In this document: positions 1 to 8,848 of the stretch, one piece after another
Numbering within the stretch: the first letter of the stretch is position 1
Layout: the number at the start of each line of letters is the position of its first letter
NCBI GenBank assembly: GCA_965116245.1
Contig: OZ220497.1
Span: 186,001 to 250,000, forward strand
DNA: 64,000 bases
Direction: 5' to 3'
Origin: Poriferisodalis sp965116245
Lineage (GTDB): Bacteria; Actinomycetota; Acidimicrobiia; Acidimicrobiales; Poriferisodalaceae
Position numbers and translations under genes: made by a program
The notes under the pieces: generated by a model
Told to the model about the DNA's origin: nothing
The model's database searches: none
Seen by the model: the letters and a program-made list of their open reading frames with translations, nothing else

Positions 1-1445
1 GCGTCCATAAGCGACAACGATGATGCGCAAACTGACCCCATGGACGTGGAACCGTTGGAGGTGAGCACATCTGATACCAGCCGGATGGCGTACGGGAAGT
101 CGTCTTTTGATGGGATCACCGGAGCGATTGCGCGCTCAGCAAGCGCTCCATGACCTATTTCGCGCCGTTTGGGGCCCCGCATGAAACCGGCTTCGCCGGT
201 AGAGAACGGCGGGAAGTTGTAGTGATGCATGAATCGACGCCGGTCTTGAGGATTCAGAGTGTCGACGATTTGCTCCATCCGGGGCATTGCCAAAGTGGTG
301 ACGTTCAACACTTGAGTCTCTCCACGCTGGAACAGACCCGAACCGTGAGCGGTTCGCCCTAGGTAGCCCGCAACCGACGAGAGCGGTCGAACTTCGTCGG
401 TCGCGCGTCCATCGATACGGAAACCGTCCGCCACAATGCGTTCGCGCACGATCTCTTTCGACAACGACCGGACCGCTTCACGTAGCTGGTGCTGCGCGCC
501 ATCCAATTCAGCGAACTCCCCAGCGATTTCGTCGGTAACGGCATTGGCTAACTCCGACTGCGCAGCCTCGCGCTCAGCTTTGTCGGCAATAGCCATCACG
601 TCTCGAATCCGGCCGGCCGCGACCTCGCGCACGCGCACGAGCACAGCGTCGGAATAGTCCGTGCTGGATGTGTATTCCATCTGAACGATGGGGCCGGATT
701 GTGCCTCCACGGCGCGGCGCAGGGATTTCTGCAGTTCACAGATGTCGTCAATCCACTGCTTGGAGGCCTCAAGGCCGCTGGCGAGCACCTCCTCGGTGAC
801 CTTCGGTGCTCCCTCGGCATAGAACTCAAAGGCCCTCTCGGTACCGCCTGCCTCAACCATCATCACCGCGATGTCGCCGCTGTCTAGCTGTCGACCCGCT
901 ACGACCATCTCGAACGTCGCTGACTCCGACTCTTCGTGCGTTGCGAACGGGATCCAGGTGCCTTGCGTGGAGTATGCGATTCGCACACCACCGATCGGGC
1001 ACTCAAAGGGAATGTCGCTCAGCCACAGTGCGGCAGATGCGCCATTTAGCGCCACGAGGTCGTACGGGTTGACGTGATCGGCGCCGAAGATGGTGCCCAC
1101 GATGTGGGTGTCGTGCCGGTAGTCACTGGGAAAATTCGGGCGCAAGGGTCGGTCAATCAGCCGACATGTGAGGATTGCATCGTCAGATGCGCGCCCTTCG
1201 CGTCGAAAGAACGAGCCGGGGATTCGGCCCACTGCGTACATGCGCTCCTCAATGTCGACCGTGAGCGGGAAAAACGCTGCGCCATCGCGGGGACGATCCG
1301 ATGCCGTAGCGGTGACTAGCACCTGCGTATCGCCGATGCGAGACGTGACCGCCCCATTAGCGAGCCGGGCAAGTACGCCGGTTTCAAAACTGATGGTCTT
1401 GTCGGTGCCCGCGATGGCACCGGTGACCGATATGGCTTCAGCCAT
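1..1445 (-). CDS. pnp: Polyribonucleotide nucleotidyltransferase (PNPase), C-terminal part outside window
   Basis: PNPase degrades RNA 3'-to-5' by phosphorolysis in the cytoplasm. The visible 481 codons translate without a stop and cover the first RNase PH-like domain, including the FFPLTVDIEERMYAVGRIPGSF-type region and the RPLRPNF motif, the linker helical domain, and the start of the second RNase PH domain (TAHGSGLFQRGETQ). The ATG at 1445 is preceded by AGGAG five bases upstream, which fixes the start. The catalytic core and the KH/S1 RNA-binding tail lie beyond position 1. It follows rpsO by 30 bases, the classical rpsO-pnp pair, so co-transcription is likely. Confidence 0.96.
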   Translation of the reverse strand, partial: MAEAISVTGAIAGTDKTISFETGVLARLANGAVTSRIGDTQVLVTATASDRPRDGAAFFPLTVDIEERMYAVGRIPGSFFRREGRASDDAILTCRLIDRPLRPNFPSDYRHDTHIVGTIFGADHVNPYDLVALNGASAALWLSDIPFECPIGGVRIAYSTQGTWIPFATHEESESATFEMVVAGRQLDSGDIAVMMVEAGGTERAFEFYAEGAPKVTEEVLASGLEASKQWIDDICELQKSLRRAVEAQSGPIVQMEYTSSTDYSDAVLVRVREVAAGRIRDVMAIADKAEREAAQSELANAVTDEIAGEFAELDGAQHQLREAVRSLSKEIVRERIVADGFRIDGRATDEVRPLSSVAGYLGRTAHGSGLFQRGETQVLNVTTLAMPRMEQIVDTLNPQDRRRFMHHYNFPPFSTGEAGFMRGPKRREIGHGALAERAIAPVIPSKDDFPYAIRLVSDVLTSNGSTSMGSVCASSLSLMD

Positions 1446-1475
1446 GTCTACTCCTGTTGTGGGGTAAGAATCGAC

Positions 1476-1748
1476 TCAGCGCCGGAGGCCGAGCTTCGCG
1501 ATCAAAGCTCGGTAACGCTCAATGTCGTTGGCGATCAAGTAGTCAAGCAACCTGCGCCGACGGCCGACGAGTTTTAGCAACCCGCGACGGCTGTGGTGAT
1601 CCTTTTTGTGGGTCTGGAGGTGTTCGGTGAGGTGGTCAATTCGGGCGCTCAACTGAGCTACCTGCACCTCAGGCGATCCTGTATCGGCCTCCGAATGGCG
1701 ATGTTCATCAATCGCCGAGGCCGCTGGACGTGATCTCTTGGCACTCAT
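1476..1748 (-). CDS. rpsO: 30S ribosomal protein S15
   Basis: S15 is a primary binder of 16S rRNA in the central domain of the small subunit. The 90-residue product has the usual length and the signatures TGSPEVQVAQLSARI, HKKDHHSRRGLLKLVGRRRRLL and a C-terminal YRALIAKLGLRR. It lies between ribF (upstream) and pnp (downstream), the common bacterial arrangement. The 152-base gap before it holds an 18-bp perfect palindrome that could form part of an S15 autoregulatory leader or a terminator. AGGGA lies about 17 bases before the ATG, so the ribosome site is weak. Confidence 0.97.
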   Translation of the reverse strand: MSAKRSRPAASAIDEHRHSEADTGSPEVQVAQLSARIDHLTEHLQTHKKDHHSRRGLLKLVGRRRRLLDYLIANDIERYRALIAKLGLRR

Positions 1749-1826
1749 GCCGTGGCTATATTCCCTGTTCTGTAACGCCGAGCGACTGGTGCAGCATCTA
1801 GGTCTGCAAGGTCTGCTTCGACTATC

Positions 1827-1844
1827 CGGCTGGGCGCCCAGCCG
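1827..1844. promoter_or_regulatory. 18-bp perfect palindrome between ribF and rpsO
   Basis: The 18 bases read the same on both strands (CGGCTGGGC then GCCCAGCCG). They sit 57 bases after the ribF stop and about 80 bases before the rpsO start on the transcribed strand. The element could fold as a short hairpin with almost no loop, act as a protein-binding dyad, or contribute to an S15 leader fold. No U-tract follows, so a classical intrinsic terminator is not well supported. Confidence 0.35.
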
Positions 1845-1900
1845 TGTGGCGGTGTCTTCGTCTCTATTTGAACATGAAGGCTAGCAGGGCCAGCAACAAA

Positions 1901-2845
1901 TCACGAGGCAAGACACTTTGCGGCATCTTCGATGTCTCGGCGGAGTTGAGTCTTCAATTCGTCTACGCCATCAAAGCGCCGTTCAGACCGCAGCCTGCGG
2001 ACGAATCGCAGCTTGGCTGCTTGGTCGTACAAATCGCCACGAAAGCCGATCAGATGCGCTTCGATCAGTGATCGTTCAGCAAACTCAAAAAACGTAGGAC
2101 GACGCCCGATGTTGACTGCGGCCGGGTATTGGGCTCCGTCTGGACTTACATACCACGCGGCGTAGACGCCATCGGCGGGCACCTGCAAGTCCGCCGTCGT
2201 GGGCAGGTTCGCTGTAGGAACACCAATCTGGCGACCACGGCGGTCGCCGCGCGTGACGACGCCACGCACTTCAAACGGCCTGCCGAGCAACCTATGCGCC
2301 TTTTCCACATCGCCTACTGCGAGCGCTTCACGGATCGAGGTGGATGAGATGACCTCGCCATCGCCGGTCATCTGTTTCACTAGCGGCAGTCCCACGACTT
2401 CATAGCCATGCGAAGCGCCGACCTCGCGCAGGGTGGAGATATTGCCGCGTCGACCCTTGCCGAAATGAAAGTCGGCACCAACCACAACCGCACGCGCAGA
2501 TAGACAGTTGACAAGGATCTCCTGAGCGAACTGCTCCGCGGGAACGGCTGCCTGCGCCTCATCGAAGGTAACTACCAAGGTGAAGTCAACGCCGGTCTCG
2601 GCCAGCAGCTCCAGCTTGTGTTCCAGGTTGCACAGCAGCAGGGGCGCGGACTCGGGGCGCACCACGGTGGCCGGATGCCGGTCGAACGTCACAACTGCTG
2701 TGGAGCATCCCCGCTCCGCTGCAAGGCGATGCATCTCCGAGATGACGGTTCGGTGCCCCCGATGCACACCGTCGTACTCCCCGACCGTTACGACGCTGCC
2801 GTGCTCGAGCACTGGGCACCAGTCCAGGTCGCGAATGACCTCCAT
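1901..2845 (-). CDS. ribF: Bifunctional riboflavin kinase / FAD synthetase
   Basis: RibF phosphorylates riboflavin to FMN and adenylates FMN to FAD. The 314-residue product has the N-terminal nucleotidyl-transferase domain (VTVGEYDGVHRGHR near residue 16, HFGKGRRGN, SSTSIREAL) and the C-terminal kinase domain (VVTRGDRRGRQIGVPTANL, PADGVYAAWY, NIGRRPTF). The reading frame is open further upstream into truB, but the ATG at 2845 gives the family length. TAACCT seven bases before this ATG fits a leaderless promoter, and there is no good ribosome site. It follows truB by 28 bases, the usual truB-ribF-rpsO order. Confidence 0.94.
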   Translation of the reverse strand: MEVIRDLDWCPVLEHGSVVTVGEYDGVHRGHRTVISEMHRLAAERGCSTAVVTFDRHPATVVRPESAPLLLCNLEHKLELLAETGVDFTLVVTFDEAQAAVPAEQFAQEILVNCLSARAVVVGADFHFGKGRRGNISTLREVGASHGYEVVGLPLVKQMTGDGEVISSTSIREALAVGDVEKAHRLLGRPFEVRGVVTRGDRRGRQIGVPTANLPTTADLQVPADGVYAAWYVSPDGAQYPAAVNIGRRPTFFEFAERSLIEAHLIGFRGDLYDQAAKLRFVRRLRSERRFDGVDELKTQLRRDIEDAAKCLAS

Positions 2846-2852
2846 AGGTGCC

Positions 2853-2858
2853 AGGTTA
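2853..2858 (-). promoter_or_regulatory. Candidate -10 box for a leaderless ribF transcript
   Basis: On the minus strand the hexamer TAACCT fits the TANNNT core of actinobacterial -10 elements and is seven bases from the ribF ATG. No Shine-Dalgarno sequence is present. A start of transcription at the ATG would explain this. The call rests on position and pattern only. Confidence 0.3.
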
Positions 2859-2873
2859 CTTAGACAGCGCTGT

Positions 2874-3788
2874 CTAGCCTTGAGCTGGTAACCCGTCAGA
2901 CGGCAGCTCATCAGAAGGCAGCCCATCAGAAGGCAAGACAGTGGCTCGCAGGCGGCCAGCCGAACGCTCATGCACTGCCAAGAGCGTCCCGTGCGCATCG
3001 AGCAACGCCCAGGGGCCAGCACCTGGGTAGCGGTGAGCCGCCATATGAGTGCCTTGGCGAACTCTGGCGGCGTCATCACTGGACAATCTGAGCGGAGCCA
3101 TGTCGCGTACCAGCTCACTAGTTGGTCGCAGCACCGCTTGGTCGGGAGACTGCGCCTCGCTCAACGAAAACGTGCCGCTACAGGTCCGCCTGAGCGCACG
3201 TATATGCGCCCCTCCGCCCAGCGCAGTGCCCAAATCAGCTCCCAGCGTCCTTACGTAGGTACCGGCGGAACACTCCACCTGGGCCCGGTATATGTCAGGA
3301 TCGTCGGTGGGCGCAACTTCAAACCGCCAGATTTGGACCTCACGCGGTTTGCGTTGAGCAGTCTCACCGGACCGGGCGATCTCGTGCAGCCGACGCCCAC
3401 CGACACGAACAGCGGACACCATTGGCGGCAACTGAGCAATGGTGCCGGTGAAGCTGCTGGCAGCGTCGGCAACTTCTGTGGGGTGCAAGTTCATGGGCCA
3501 TGTTGCAACCGGGTCGCCAGCAGCGTCCAGGGTGCTGGTCTCCACACCGAACACGATTTCGCATTCGTAGCTCTTGCGCCCTGCAGTGGCGAACCTCAGC
3601 AGGCGAGTCGCATTGCCAATTCCAACCACCAGCACGCCCGTCGCGGACGGATCAAGCGTGCCAGCGTGGCCGATGCGTCGCTCGCCGAAGCGGCGCCGCA
3701 GCATGGCCACCACGTCATGGGATGTGGGTCCCGGCGGTTTGTCGACGATTACGCAGCCGTGCACTTTGGCTGGACGGCGCCGCGACAT
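2874..3788 (-). CDS. truB: tRNA pseudouridine(55) synthase
   Basis: TruB converts U55 to pseudouridine in the T-loop of nearly all tRNAs. The 304-residue protein has the N-terminal VDKPPGPTSHDVV motif and the catalytic loop GHAGTLDPSATGVL, whose Asp near residue 44 is the nucleophile, then KSYECEIVFG and CSAGTYVRTL. The last residues are a low-complexity SDGLPSDELPSDGLP tail encoded by three 15-bp tandem repeats at 2897-2941, an addition not needed for the fold. It lies six bases after rbfA, so the two are co-transcribed. Confidence 0.96.
   Translation of the reverse strand: MSRRRPAKVHGCVIVDKPPGPTSHDVVAMLRRRFGERRIGHAGTLDPSATGVLVVGIGNATRLLRFATAGRKSYECEIVFGVETSTLDAAGDPVATWPMNLHPTEVADAASSFTGTIAQLPPMVSAVRVGGRRLHEIARSGETAQRKPREVQIWRFEVAPTDDPDIYRAQVECSAGTYVRTLGADLGTALGGGAHIRALRRTCSGTFSLSEAQSPDQAVLRPTSELVRDMAPLRLSSDDAARVRQGTHMAAHRYPGAGPWALLDAHGTLLAVHERSAGRLRATVLPSDGLPSDELPSDGLPAQG
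2897..2941. repeat. 15-bp tandem repeat x3 in the 3' end of truB
   Basis: Units begin at 2897, 2912 and 2927 (CAGACGGCAGCTCAT, CAGAAGGCAGCCCAT, CAGAAGGCAAGACAG). They encode the pentapeptide repeat near the TruB C terminus and keep the frame. It is one of many unrelated 15-bp arrays in this window. Confidence 0.85.
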
Positions 3789-3793
3789 TCGCC

Positions 3794-4228
3794 TCAGTGC
3801 CCCCGATCCTGCTGCGTGGCAGCTTCTGGCATTCCCAGCTCTTGAGACTTAGGGTCGGCTAGGCCCCTCAGCAGCTCTTCGATTCTCTTCGCGGCGATAG
3901 GCCCCTGATCTTGGCGAAATCGCAGCGCAGGAGTGCGCTTCAGGCTGGTTGCTTCACCCAACGCTCGCTGAAAACGGTGACGGTATTCAGCGAATGCCTC
4001 AGTCGCAGCGTTCGCCGCATCGTCGTCGCGAACGTCGTAATGCACCAACGCAGCGCTCAGCTCGCGATCAACGTCCACACCGGTGATGACGACACCTTCG
4101 AACGCTTCATCAAGACGCTCCATTTCTGCGGCTACGACGCCACGCACCAACTGCGCGACACGATCGGTTCGCTCGTAGCGATGCACCGTTGACATCGGGC
4201 GCCGCGGCCGGTTGGAGCGTCGAGCCAT
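3794..4228 (-). CDS. rbfA: 30S ribosome-binding factor RbfA
   Basis: RbfA binds immature 30S subunits and helps 16S rRNA 5'-end processing. The 144-residue product shows the KH-like RbfA fold signatures: RVAQLVRGVVAAEM, a central VVITGVDVDRELSAALVHYDV and TPALRFRQDQGPIAAKRIEELL. It lies nine bases after infB and six before truB, in the normal infB-rbfA-truB cluster. The first twelve residues are a basic Arg/Pro-rich extension. The protein could instead begin at the inner ATG (residue 12, MSTVHRYERTDR), which better matches typical RbfA starts. Confidence 0.92.
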   Translation of the reverse strand: MARRSNRPRRPMSTVHRYERTDRVAQLVRGVVAAEMERLDEAFEGVVITGVDVDRELSAALVHYDVRDDDAANAATEAFAEYRHRFQRALGEATSLKRTPALRFRQDQGPIAAKRIEELLRGLADPKSQELGMPEAATQQDRGH

Positions 4229-4236
4229 GGAAGCCG

Positions 4237-7200
4237 CTAAGCGACGCGTGCAATCTCGCGTTCGGTGTACGTCTCAATCACGTCGCCCTCTTTCAAATCG
4301 GAGAAGTCGCTCAGACCGATGCCACACTCCATGCCCGCAGACACCGAAGCGACATCGTCTTGGAAGTGTCGCAGCGAGGCAACCGAACCCTTCCAGATGA
4401 TCACTCCGTCGCGCAGGAACCTGACCTTGGCACCGCTGCGCACACTGCCGTGTTCGACAACGCAGCCTGCTACGGGGCCAACTCCGGAAATGCGGAAGAC
4501 TTGGCGTACCTGCGCTTCGCCATCGACAACTTCCTCAAACTCTGGCTCAAGCAGTCCGACCATGGCATTGCGAACGTCAGAGATGAGATCGTAGATGATC
4601 TCATACAGCCTGACTTCTACGTCCTCAGTCGCGGCAGTCTGACGAGCGTTGCGGTCCGGACGAACGTTGAAACCGATGATGGTGGCCTTCGACGCCGCCG
4701 CTAGCTGAACGTCGTTTTCGTTGATGCCTCCTACGCCGCGGCTGACAAAAGCCAACTTGACATCAAGACGTTCAAGTTTGCGGAGACTGTCAGTGACTGC
4801 CTCAAGCGAGCCATGCACATCCGCCTTGAGCACCAGGTTGAGGGTGGCAGTCTCTCCGGCCTGCACCTGCTTGAAAATGTCCTCCAACCGGGCGCCGCCG
4901 CTACCGCTGGCGGTGCCCGCCAAGCTGGCTTGACGCAGTCGGTGCTCGCGCGTCTCAGCGACGTTGCCAGCGGTCTTCTCGTCCGGTGCGACGATTAGCA
5001 AGTCGCCCGCACGCGCCACCTCGCCGAGGCCCAACACCTCCACGGGAGTAGACGGTCCAGCTTCACTAATCGGAGCGCCACGATCATCAGTCATAGCGCG
5101 CACACGACCCCAAGCCGCTCCAGCGACTACAGGTTCGCCAATACGCAGACTGCCGCGCTGCACCAGAACAGTCGCAACCGAACCACGACCGCGATCCAAG
5201 TGTGCCTCCAGCACGATGCCGACGGCTCGTCCTGAGACGGTGGCAGTAAGTTCTTCAAGTTCTGCGACCAGCAGTATTTGGTCCAACAATTCGTCAACAC
5301 CCTCGCCCGTCAGAGCCGACATCGGAACGGTTATCACATCGCCGCCATAGGACTCCGGCACCAATCCGTGCTCGGCCAACTGAGCTCTGACGCGATCAAC
5401 GTCGGCACCTGGCCGGTCCACCTTGTTGATAGCGACGATGATTGGCACTTCGGCTGCGCGCGCGTGGTCAATTGCTTCGACTGTTTGGGGCATGACTCCG
5501 TCATCGGCTGCCACCACCAAGACGACCACATCGGTGGCTTGTGCGCCCCGAGCTCGCATCGCTGTGAACGCTTCGTGACCGGGCGTATCAATAAACGTGA
5601 TCGGCTGATCGTTGCGGATGGTCTGGTACGCGCCAATGTGCTGTGTGATACCGCCCGCCTCGCCCTCAACCACGTTTGCAGAACGGATTCGGTCCAACAG
5701 CAACGTCTTGCCATGATCAACATGGCCCATGACGGTGACGACAGGCGGTCGCACAGGCGCGTCGTGATCTTCCACAAGATCGACCTCAAGCGTTCTCAGC
5801 AGTTGGTCTTCCTGCTCTGCGCCGGGCTCCACGATGCGAACTTCGGCGCCGAGTTCAGCGGCGAATAGCTCAATCATGTCGTCGCTGAGCGATTGCGCAG
5901 CAGTCACCATCTCGCCTTGCTGCAGCAGGAATCGCACAATGTCAGCCGCCGAGCGGTTCAATCGTGCCGCCGCCTGCTGCGGCGTAGACCCTCGCTCAAT
6001 AGTGATCTCACCCTCGGGAACAGGTGCATCGACCGGCGTGTAGGAGGTGAGCTGTTGCGGCTGCAACTCTTCGCGCTGACGGCGACGGCGACGGCGCGGA
6101 CGCTGACCGCGTGGCCCTCCTGGACGCTGTCCACGCGGGCCTCCTGGGCGCCCTCCCGGGGGACCTCCTGGACGTCCTCCGGGGGGGCCTCCTGGACGCC
6201 CGCCGGGCCCAGGCGGCACACCGACGCGCGAGCGCCCACCACCTGGTCCGCCTCCTGGCCCTCCTCCATGGGGACGATCGCCACCTCCCGCTGGACGCCG
6301 AAATCCTCCCGGCGGCCCGGTTCGACCAGATGGGGCAGATCGCTGTGGGCCTCCACTGCGTGAGGAGGTGCGAGGTGGACCTGGAGGCGGCGGTATCGGT
6401 TTACTGCGACCTGAGCGGGGTGCCGCAGGTGGTGGCGGGATCAGCCGACCGTCGGTTGATTTGGGTGGCATCGGCAAGCGAGGAGGCGGCGGCAGTGTGG
6501 TTCCTGGCGCATCGTCGGTCGTGGGTGTCGCTGGTGTTGCCGGTGTTTCTGGTGTCTCAGCGCGCGCTGCGGGACTGTCCGAGGGCGGCAGAGTTGGTCG
6601 AGCGGATTCCTGGCCGCTAGAGGTGACCAGCCGCCGCGGTGGCGGCAAATCTGGCGGGCTAACTCGCGGGGATGATGCGCCTGTCTCCGATGCGCCGGCG
6701 GCCGAAGAGCGGCCGTCCGAGGACACAGTTGCTGGCGGCGGCACGTTCGGCGGCGGTGGCGCTGGTACCACTGGGTTTGAAGCGGCAGGCGATGGAGTTA
6801 CCGGCGGCCGGGCGTCAGCATCTGAAGTGGCCGGAGCAGTGCGCGCAACGGGCGAAGTCTGAGCGGCTGGTTGCGACTCCACCGACGTCGTAGGGGTCGA
6901 AGACTGGGCTCGCGCAATTTGGGCCGCCGCGGTTGGGGCCGCCGCAGTTTGGTCTGCGTGAGGCTGGGGTGCGTGAGATTGGGCGGCGTGAGATTGGGCG
7001 GCCTGAGATTGGGCAGCCCCGGTCTGCGTAGCCGCAGGCTGGGGGGCCTGCGACTGGGCAGCAGCGGGCCGGGGCGCCGAAGACTGGTCAACCTGCGACT
7101 GGTCAACCTGCGACTGGGCAGCCTGAGATTGGGCAGCCTGAGATTGGGCAGCCTGGGTTGTCCTGGTGGGGCGGACCTGCCTGCCTCTGGCCTGCGAACG

Positions 7201-7476
7201 CTGCGCGGCTACCGAAGAGCGCCGCTGGGTCGTTCGCGAAGTCCGAGCAGCCGAAGACGCACTTGACCGACGTTCACTGCGTGAGCCCGACTGTTGTTTG
7301 TCGGGAACTAGTCCTTCGCGCGCCGCTTTGCGCCTGACGCGGTCGGCCTGCTGGTCCTCCATGCTGGACGAGTGCGTCTTGACACCAATGCCCAGCGACT
7401 CGCACACGTCGAGTACCGCGGTGAGCGAAATGCCCAGCTCTTTAGAGAGCTCGTGAACACGGACTTTCTTCGGCAA
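4237..7476 (-). CDS. infB: Translation initiation factor IF-2 with very long low-complexity N terminus
   Basis: IF-2 is the GTPase that places initiator tRNA on the 30S subunit and promotes subunit joining. The 1079-residue protein starts with the IF2_N module (VRVHELSKELGISLTAVLDV). A roughly 400-residue Ala/Gln/Ser- then Pro/Gly/Arg-rich linker follows, then a second IF2_N module, the G domain from about residue 580 (GHVDHGKT, DTPGHEAF, NKVDRPGA), and the C-terminal domains. The Ala-Gln-Ser-Gln stretch near 7010-7160 is made of 15-bp repeats, and the Gly-Arg-Pro-Gly stretch near 6100-6200 is also repetitive. IF-2 in high-GC actinobacteria is often extended like this. No ylxR gene lies between it and nusA. 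Confidence 0.97.
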   Translation of the reverse strand: MPKKVRVHELSKELGISLTAVLDVCESLGIGVKTHSSSMEDQQADRVRRKAAREGLVPDKQQSGSRSERRSSASSAARTSRTTQRRSSVAAQRSQARGRQVRPTRTTQAAQSQAAQSQAAQSQVDQSQVDQSSAPRPAAAQSQAPQPAATQTGAAQSQAAQSHAAQSHAPQPHADQTAAAPTAAAQIARAQSSTPTTSVESQPAAQTSPVARTAPATSDADARPPVTPSPAASNPVVPAPPPPNVPPPATVSSDGRSSAAGASETGASSPRVSPPDLPPPRRLVTSSGQESARPTLPPSDSPAARAETPETPATPATPTTDDAPGTTLPPPPRLPMPPKSTDGRLIPPPPAAPRSGRSKPIPPPPGPPRTSSRSGGPQRSAPSGRTGPPGGFRRPAGGGDRPHGGGPGGGPGGGRSRVGVPPGPGGRPGGPPGGRPGGPPGGRPGGPRGQRPGGPRGQRPRRRRRRQREELQPQQLTSYTPVDAPVPEGEITIERGSTPQQAAARLNRSAADIVRFLLQQGEMVTAAQSLSDDMIELFAAELGAEVRIVEPGAEQEDQLLRTLEVDLVEDHDAPVRPPVVTVMGHVDHGKTLLLDRIRSANVVEGEAGGITQHIGAYQTIRNDQPITFIDTPGHEAFTAMRARGAQATDVVVLVVAADDGVMPQTVEAIDHARAAEVPIIVAINKVDRPGADVDRVRAQLAEHGLVPESYGGDVITVPMSALTGEGVDELLDQILLVAELEELTATVSGRAVGIVLEAHLDRGRGSVATVLVQRGSLRIGEPVVAGAAWGRVRAMTDDRGAPISEAGPSTPVEVLGLGEVARAGDLLIVAPDEKTAGNVAETREHRLRQASLAGTASGSGGARLEDIFKQVQAGETATLNLVLKADVHGSLEAVTDSLRKLERLDVKLAFVSRGVGGINENDVQLAAASKATIIGFNVRPDRNARQTAATEDVEVRLYEIIYDLISDVRNAMVGLLEPEFEEVVDGEAQVRQVFRISGVGPVAGCVVEHGSVRSGAKVRFLRDGVIIWKGSVASLRHFQDDVASVSAGMECGIGLSDFSDLKEGDVIETYTEREIARVA
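6925..7160. repeat. Imperfect 15-bp repeats in the infB N-terminal linker
   Basis: The coding strand repeats a 15-base unit giving Ala-Ala-Gln-Ser-Gln and variants (His, Asp, Pro and Thr substitutions). Copies at 7110-7155 are nearly identical and the flanking ones are diverged, as expected for an array that expands and decays. The frame is kept throughout. I did not count the exact number of copies. Confidence 0.75.
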
Positions 7477-7582
7477 GCGGGCGTTCTTTCTGTCGGCAAA
7501 TGTTGATGCACCCTGCGGTGCATGGGAATTCGAATCGGAGACGCCACGAGCGGACTCGTCAGCGTCAAATCGTCGCTGCGTC

Positions 7583-8848
7583 CTACCGCAGGGTACCGGC
7601 GCCGGTGGGAGCCTCTACCGGAGCATCGGTTACAGCATCGCCGATTGCACTATCAACCGTTACATCTTCAACTGCTGCATCATCAACCGTTGCATCTTCG
7701 ATACGGGTCTCTACCTCGGAAGCCTCATCGGACTCCTGACGCTCAGTGACAGCTTGCGACCACTCGCCCGCTGTTATCGCTTCGCTGCCATCCGCTGGCA
7801 CCCACTTCTGCTCGCCGGTTTCGGAGTCGGTGACCCACTCCCCCTCGGCCCATTCCCCTCCGGAGTAGCCAGCCTCTTCGTCAGCAATCTGAGTCTCACT
7901 TTTGATGTCAATACGCCATCCCGTCAACCGGGCTGCCAAGCGCGCGTTCTGACCCTCTCGACCAATGGCCAGCGAAAGCTGGTGATCGGGCACCACGACC
8001 TCCGCCACGCCTTCTTCGGTATGGAAGCGAACCTCGCGGACGCGAGCTGGAGACAACGCCTTAGCGACAAAGTCATGAAGATCGTCGGAGAACGGCACTA
8101 TGTCAATTTTCTCGCCTCGCAGTTCGTTCACTACTTGGCGCACTCGGCTGCCACGAGCGCCAACACAGGCGCCGACTGGGTCAACGTTTGGATCGTTCGA
8201 CCAGACAGCGATCTTGGTGCGATGGCCGGGCTCACGTGCGCAGGCCTTCAGCTCCACGACACCGTCGGAAATCTCAGGCACCTCCAGCTTGAACAACTCG
8301 CGTATCAGTCCTGGATGCGTGCGCGAGACAACGATTTGCGGTCCCTTTGCGGTTTTGCGGACCTCCACGATGTACGACTTGAGGCGGCTGTTGGGCTCGG
8401 GGCGCTCGTAGGGAACCTGCTCCGACTGAGGCAGCAGCGCTTCCACCCGGCCCAAGTCCAACAGCGTGTAACGAGCATCGTTCTGCTGGATAATGCCAGT
8501 AACGATGTCGCCCTCACGTCCAGCGTACTCGTCGTATTTCATGTCCCGCTCAACTTCACGGATGCGTTGGCTCAGGACTTGCCGGACGGTCTGTGCCACG
8601 ATTCGACCCAAGTCGTGGGGCGTGTCATCCCATTCCTGCACGACGTTGCCCTCATCATCCAATTCTTGGGCGTAAACAGTGATGTTGAACGATTCGTCGA
8701 TGATGACGTAGGCCTGCTCAGCGGCGCCTTCCTGACGCTTGTAAGCGGATTCGAGGCCGTTGGCGACAGCTTCAAGCAGGACATCGGTAGCCATGCCCTT
8801 CTCGGCAGCGAGCGCTTGGAGCGCCTCCATGATCTCCGGACTATTCAT
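7583..8848 (-). CDS. nusA: Transcription termination/antitermination factor NusA
   Basis: NusA binds RNA polymerase and nascent RNA and modulates pausing, termination and antitermination. The 421-residue protein has the N-terminal polymerase-binding domain (MEALQALAAEKG), an S1 domain (GDIVTGIIQQNDARYTLLDL), and two KH domains (DPVGACVGARGSRVRQVVNEL; LAIGREGQNARLAARLTGW). It ends with an acidic, Val/Asp/Ala-repetitive tail of about 90 residues. Its start overlaps the rimP stop by four bases, so translation is probably coupled. The order rimP-nusA-infB is canonical, although the usual ylxR is absent and a gap of 106 bases separates nusA from infB. Confidence 0.96.
   Translation of the reverse strand: MNSPEIMEALQALAAEKGMATDVLLEAVANGLESAYKRQEGAAEQAYVIIDESFNITVYAQELDDEGNVVQEWDDTPHDLGRIVAQTVRQVLSQRIREVERDMKYDEYAGREGDIVTGIIQQNDARYTLLDLGRVEALLPQSEQVPYERPEPNSRLKSYIVEVRKTAKGPQIVVSRTHPGLIRELFKLEVPEISDGVVELKACAREPGHRTKIAVWSNDPNVDPVGACVGARGSRVRQVVNELRGEKIDIVPFSDDLHDFVAKALSPARVREVRFHTEEGVAEVVVPDHQLSLAIGREGQNARLAARLTGWRIDIKSETQIADEEAGYSGGEWAEGEWVTDSETGEQKWVPADGSEAITAGEWSQAVTERQESDEASEVETRIEDATVDDAAVEDVTVDSAIGDAVTDAPVEAPTGAGTLR

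Noticed and set aside
2970..3845. Plus-strand open frame of about 290 codons
   Set aside because: It is antisense to truB, which has an intact catalytic motif. No family features are seen.
6111..6862. Gly- and Ser-rich plus-strand frames
   Set aside because: These are shadows of the repetitive Pro/Gly/Ala-rich linker of infB read on the opposite strand.
7490..7570. Possible tRNA from a TTCGAATC-like string upstream of infB
   Set aside because: No acceptor or anticodon stems can be formed around it; I found no tRNA in the window.
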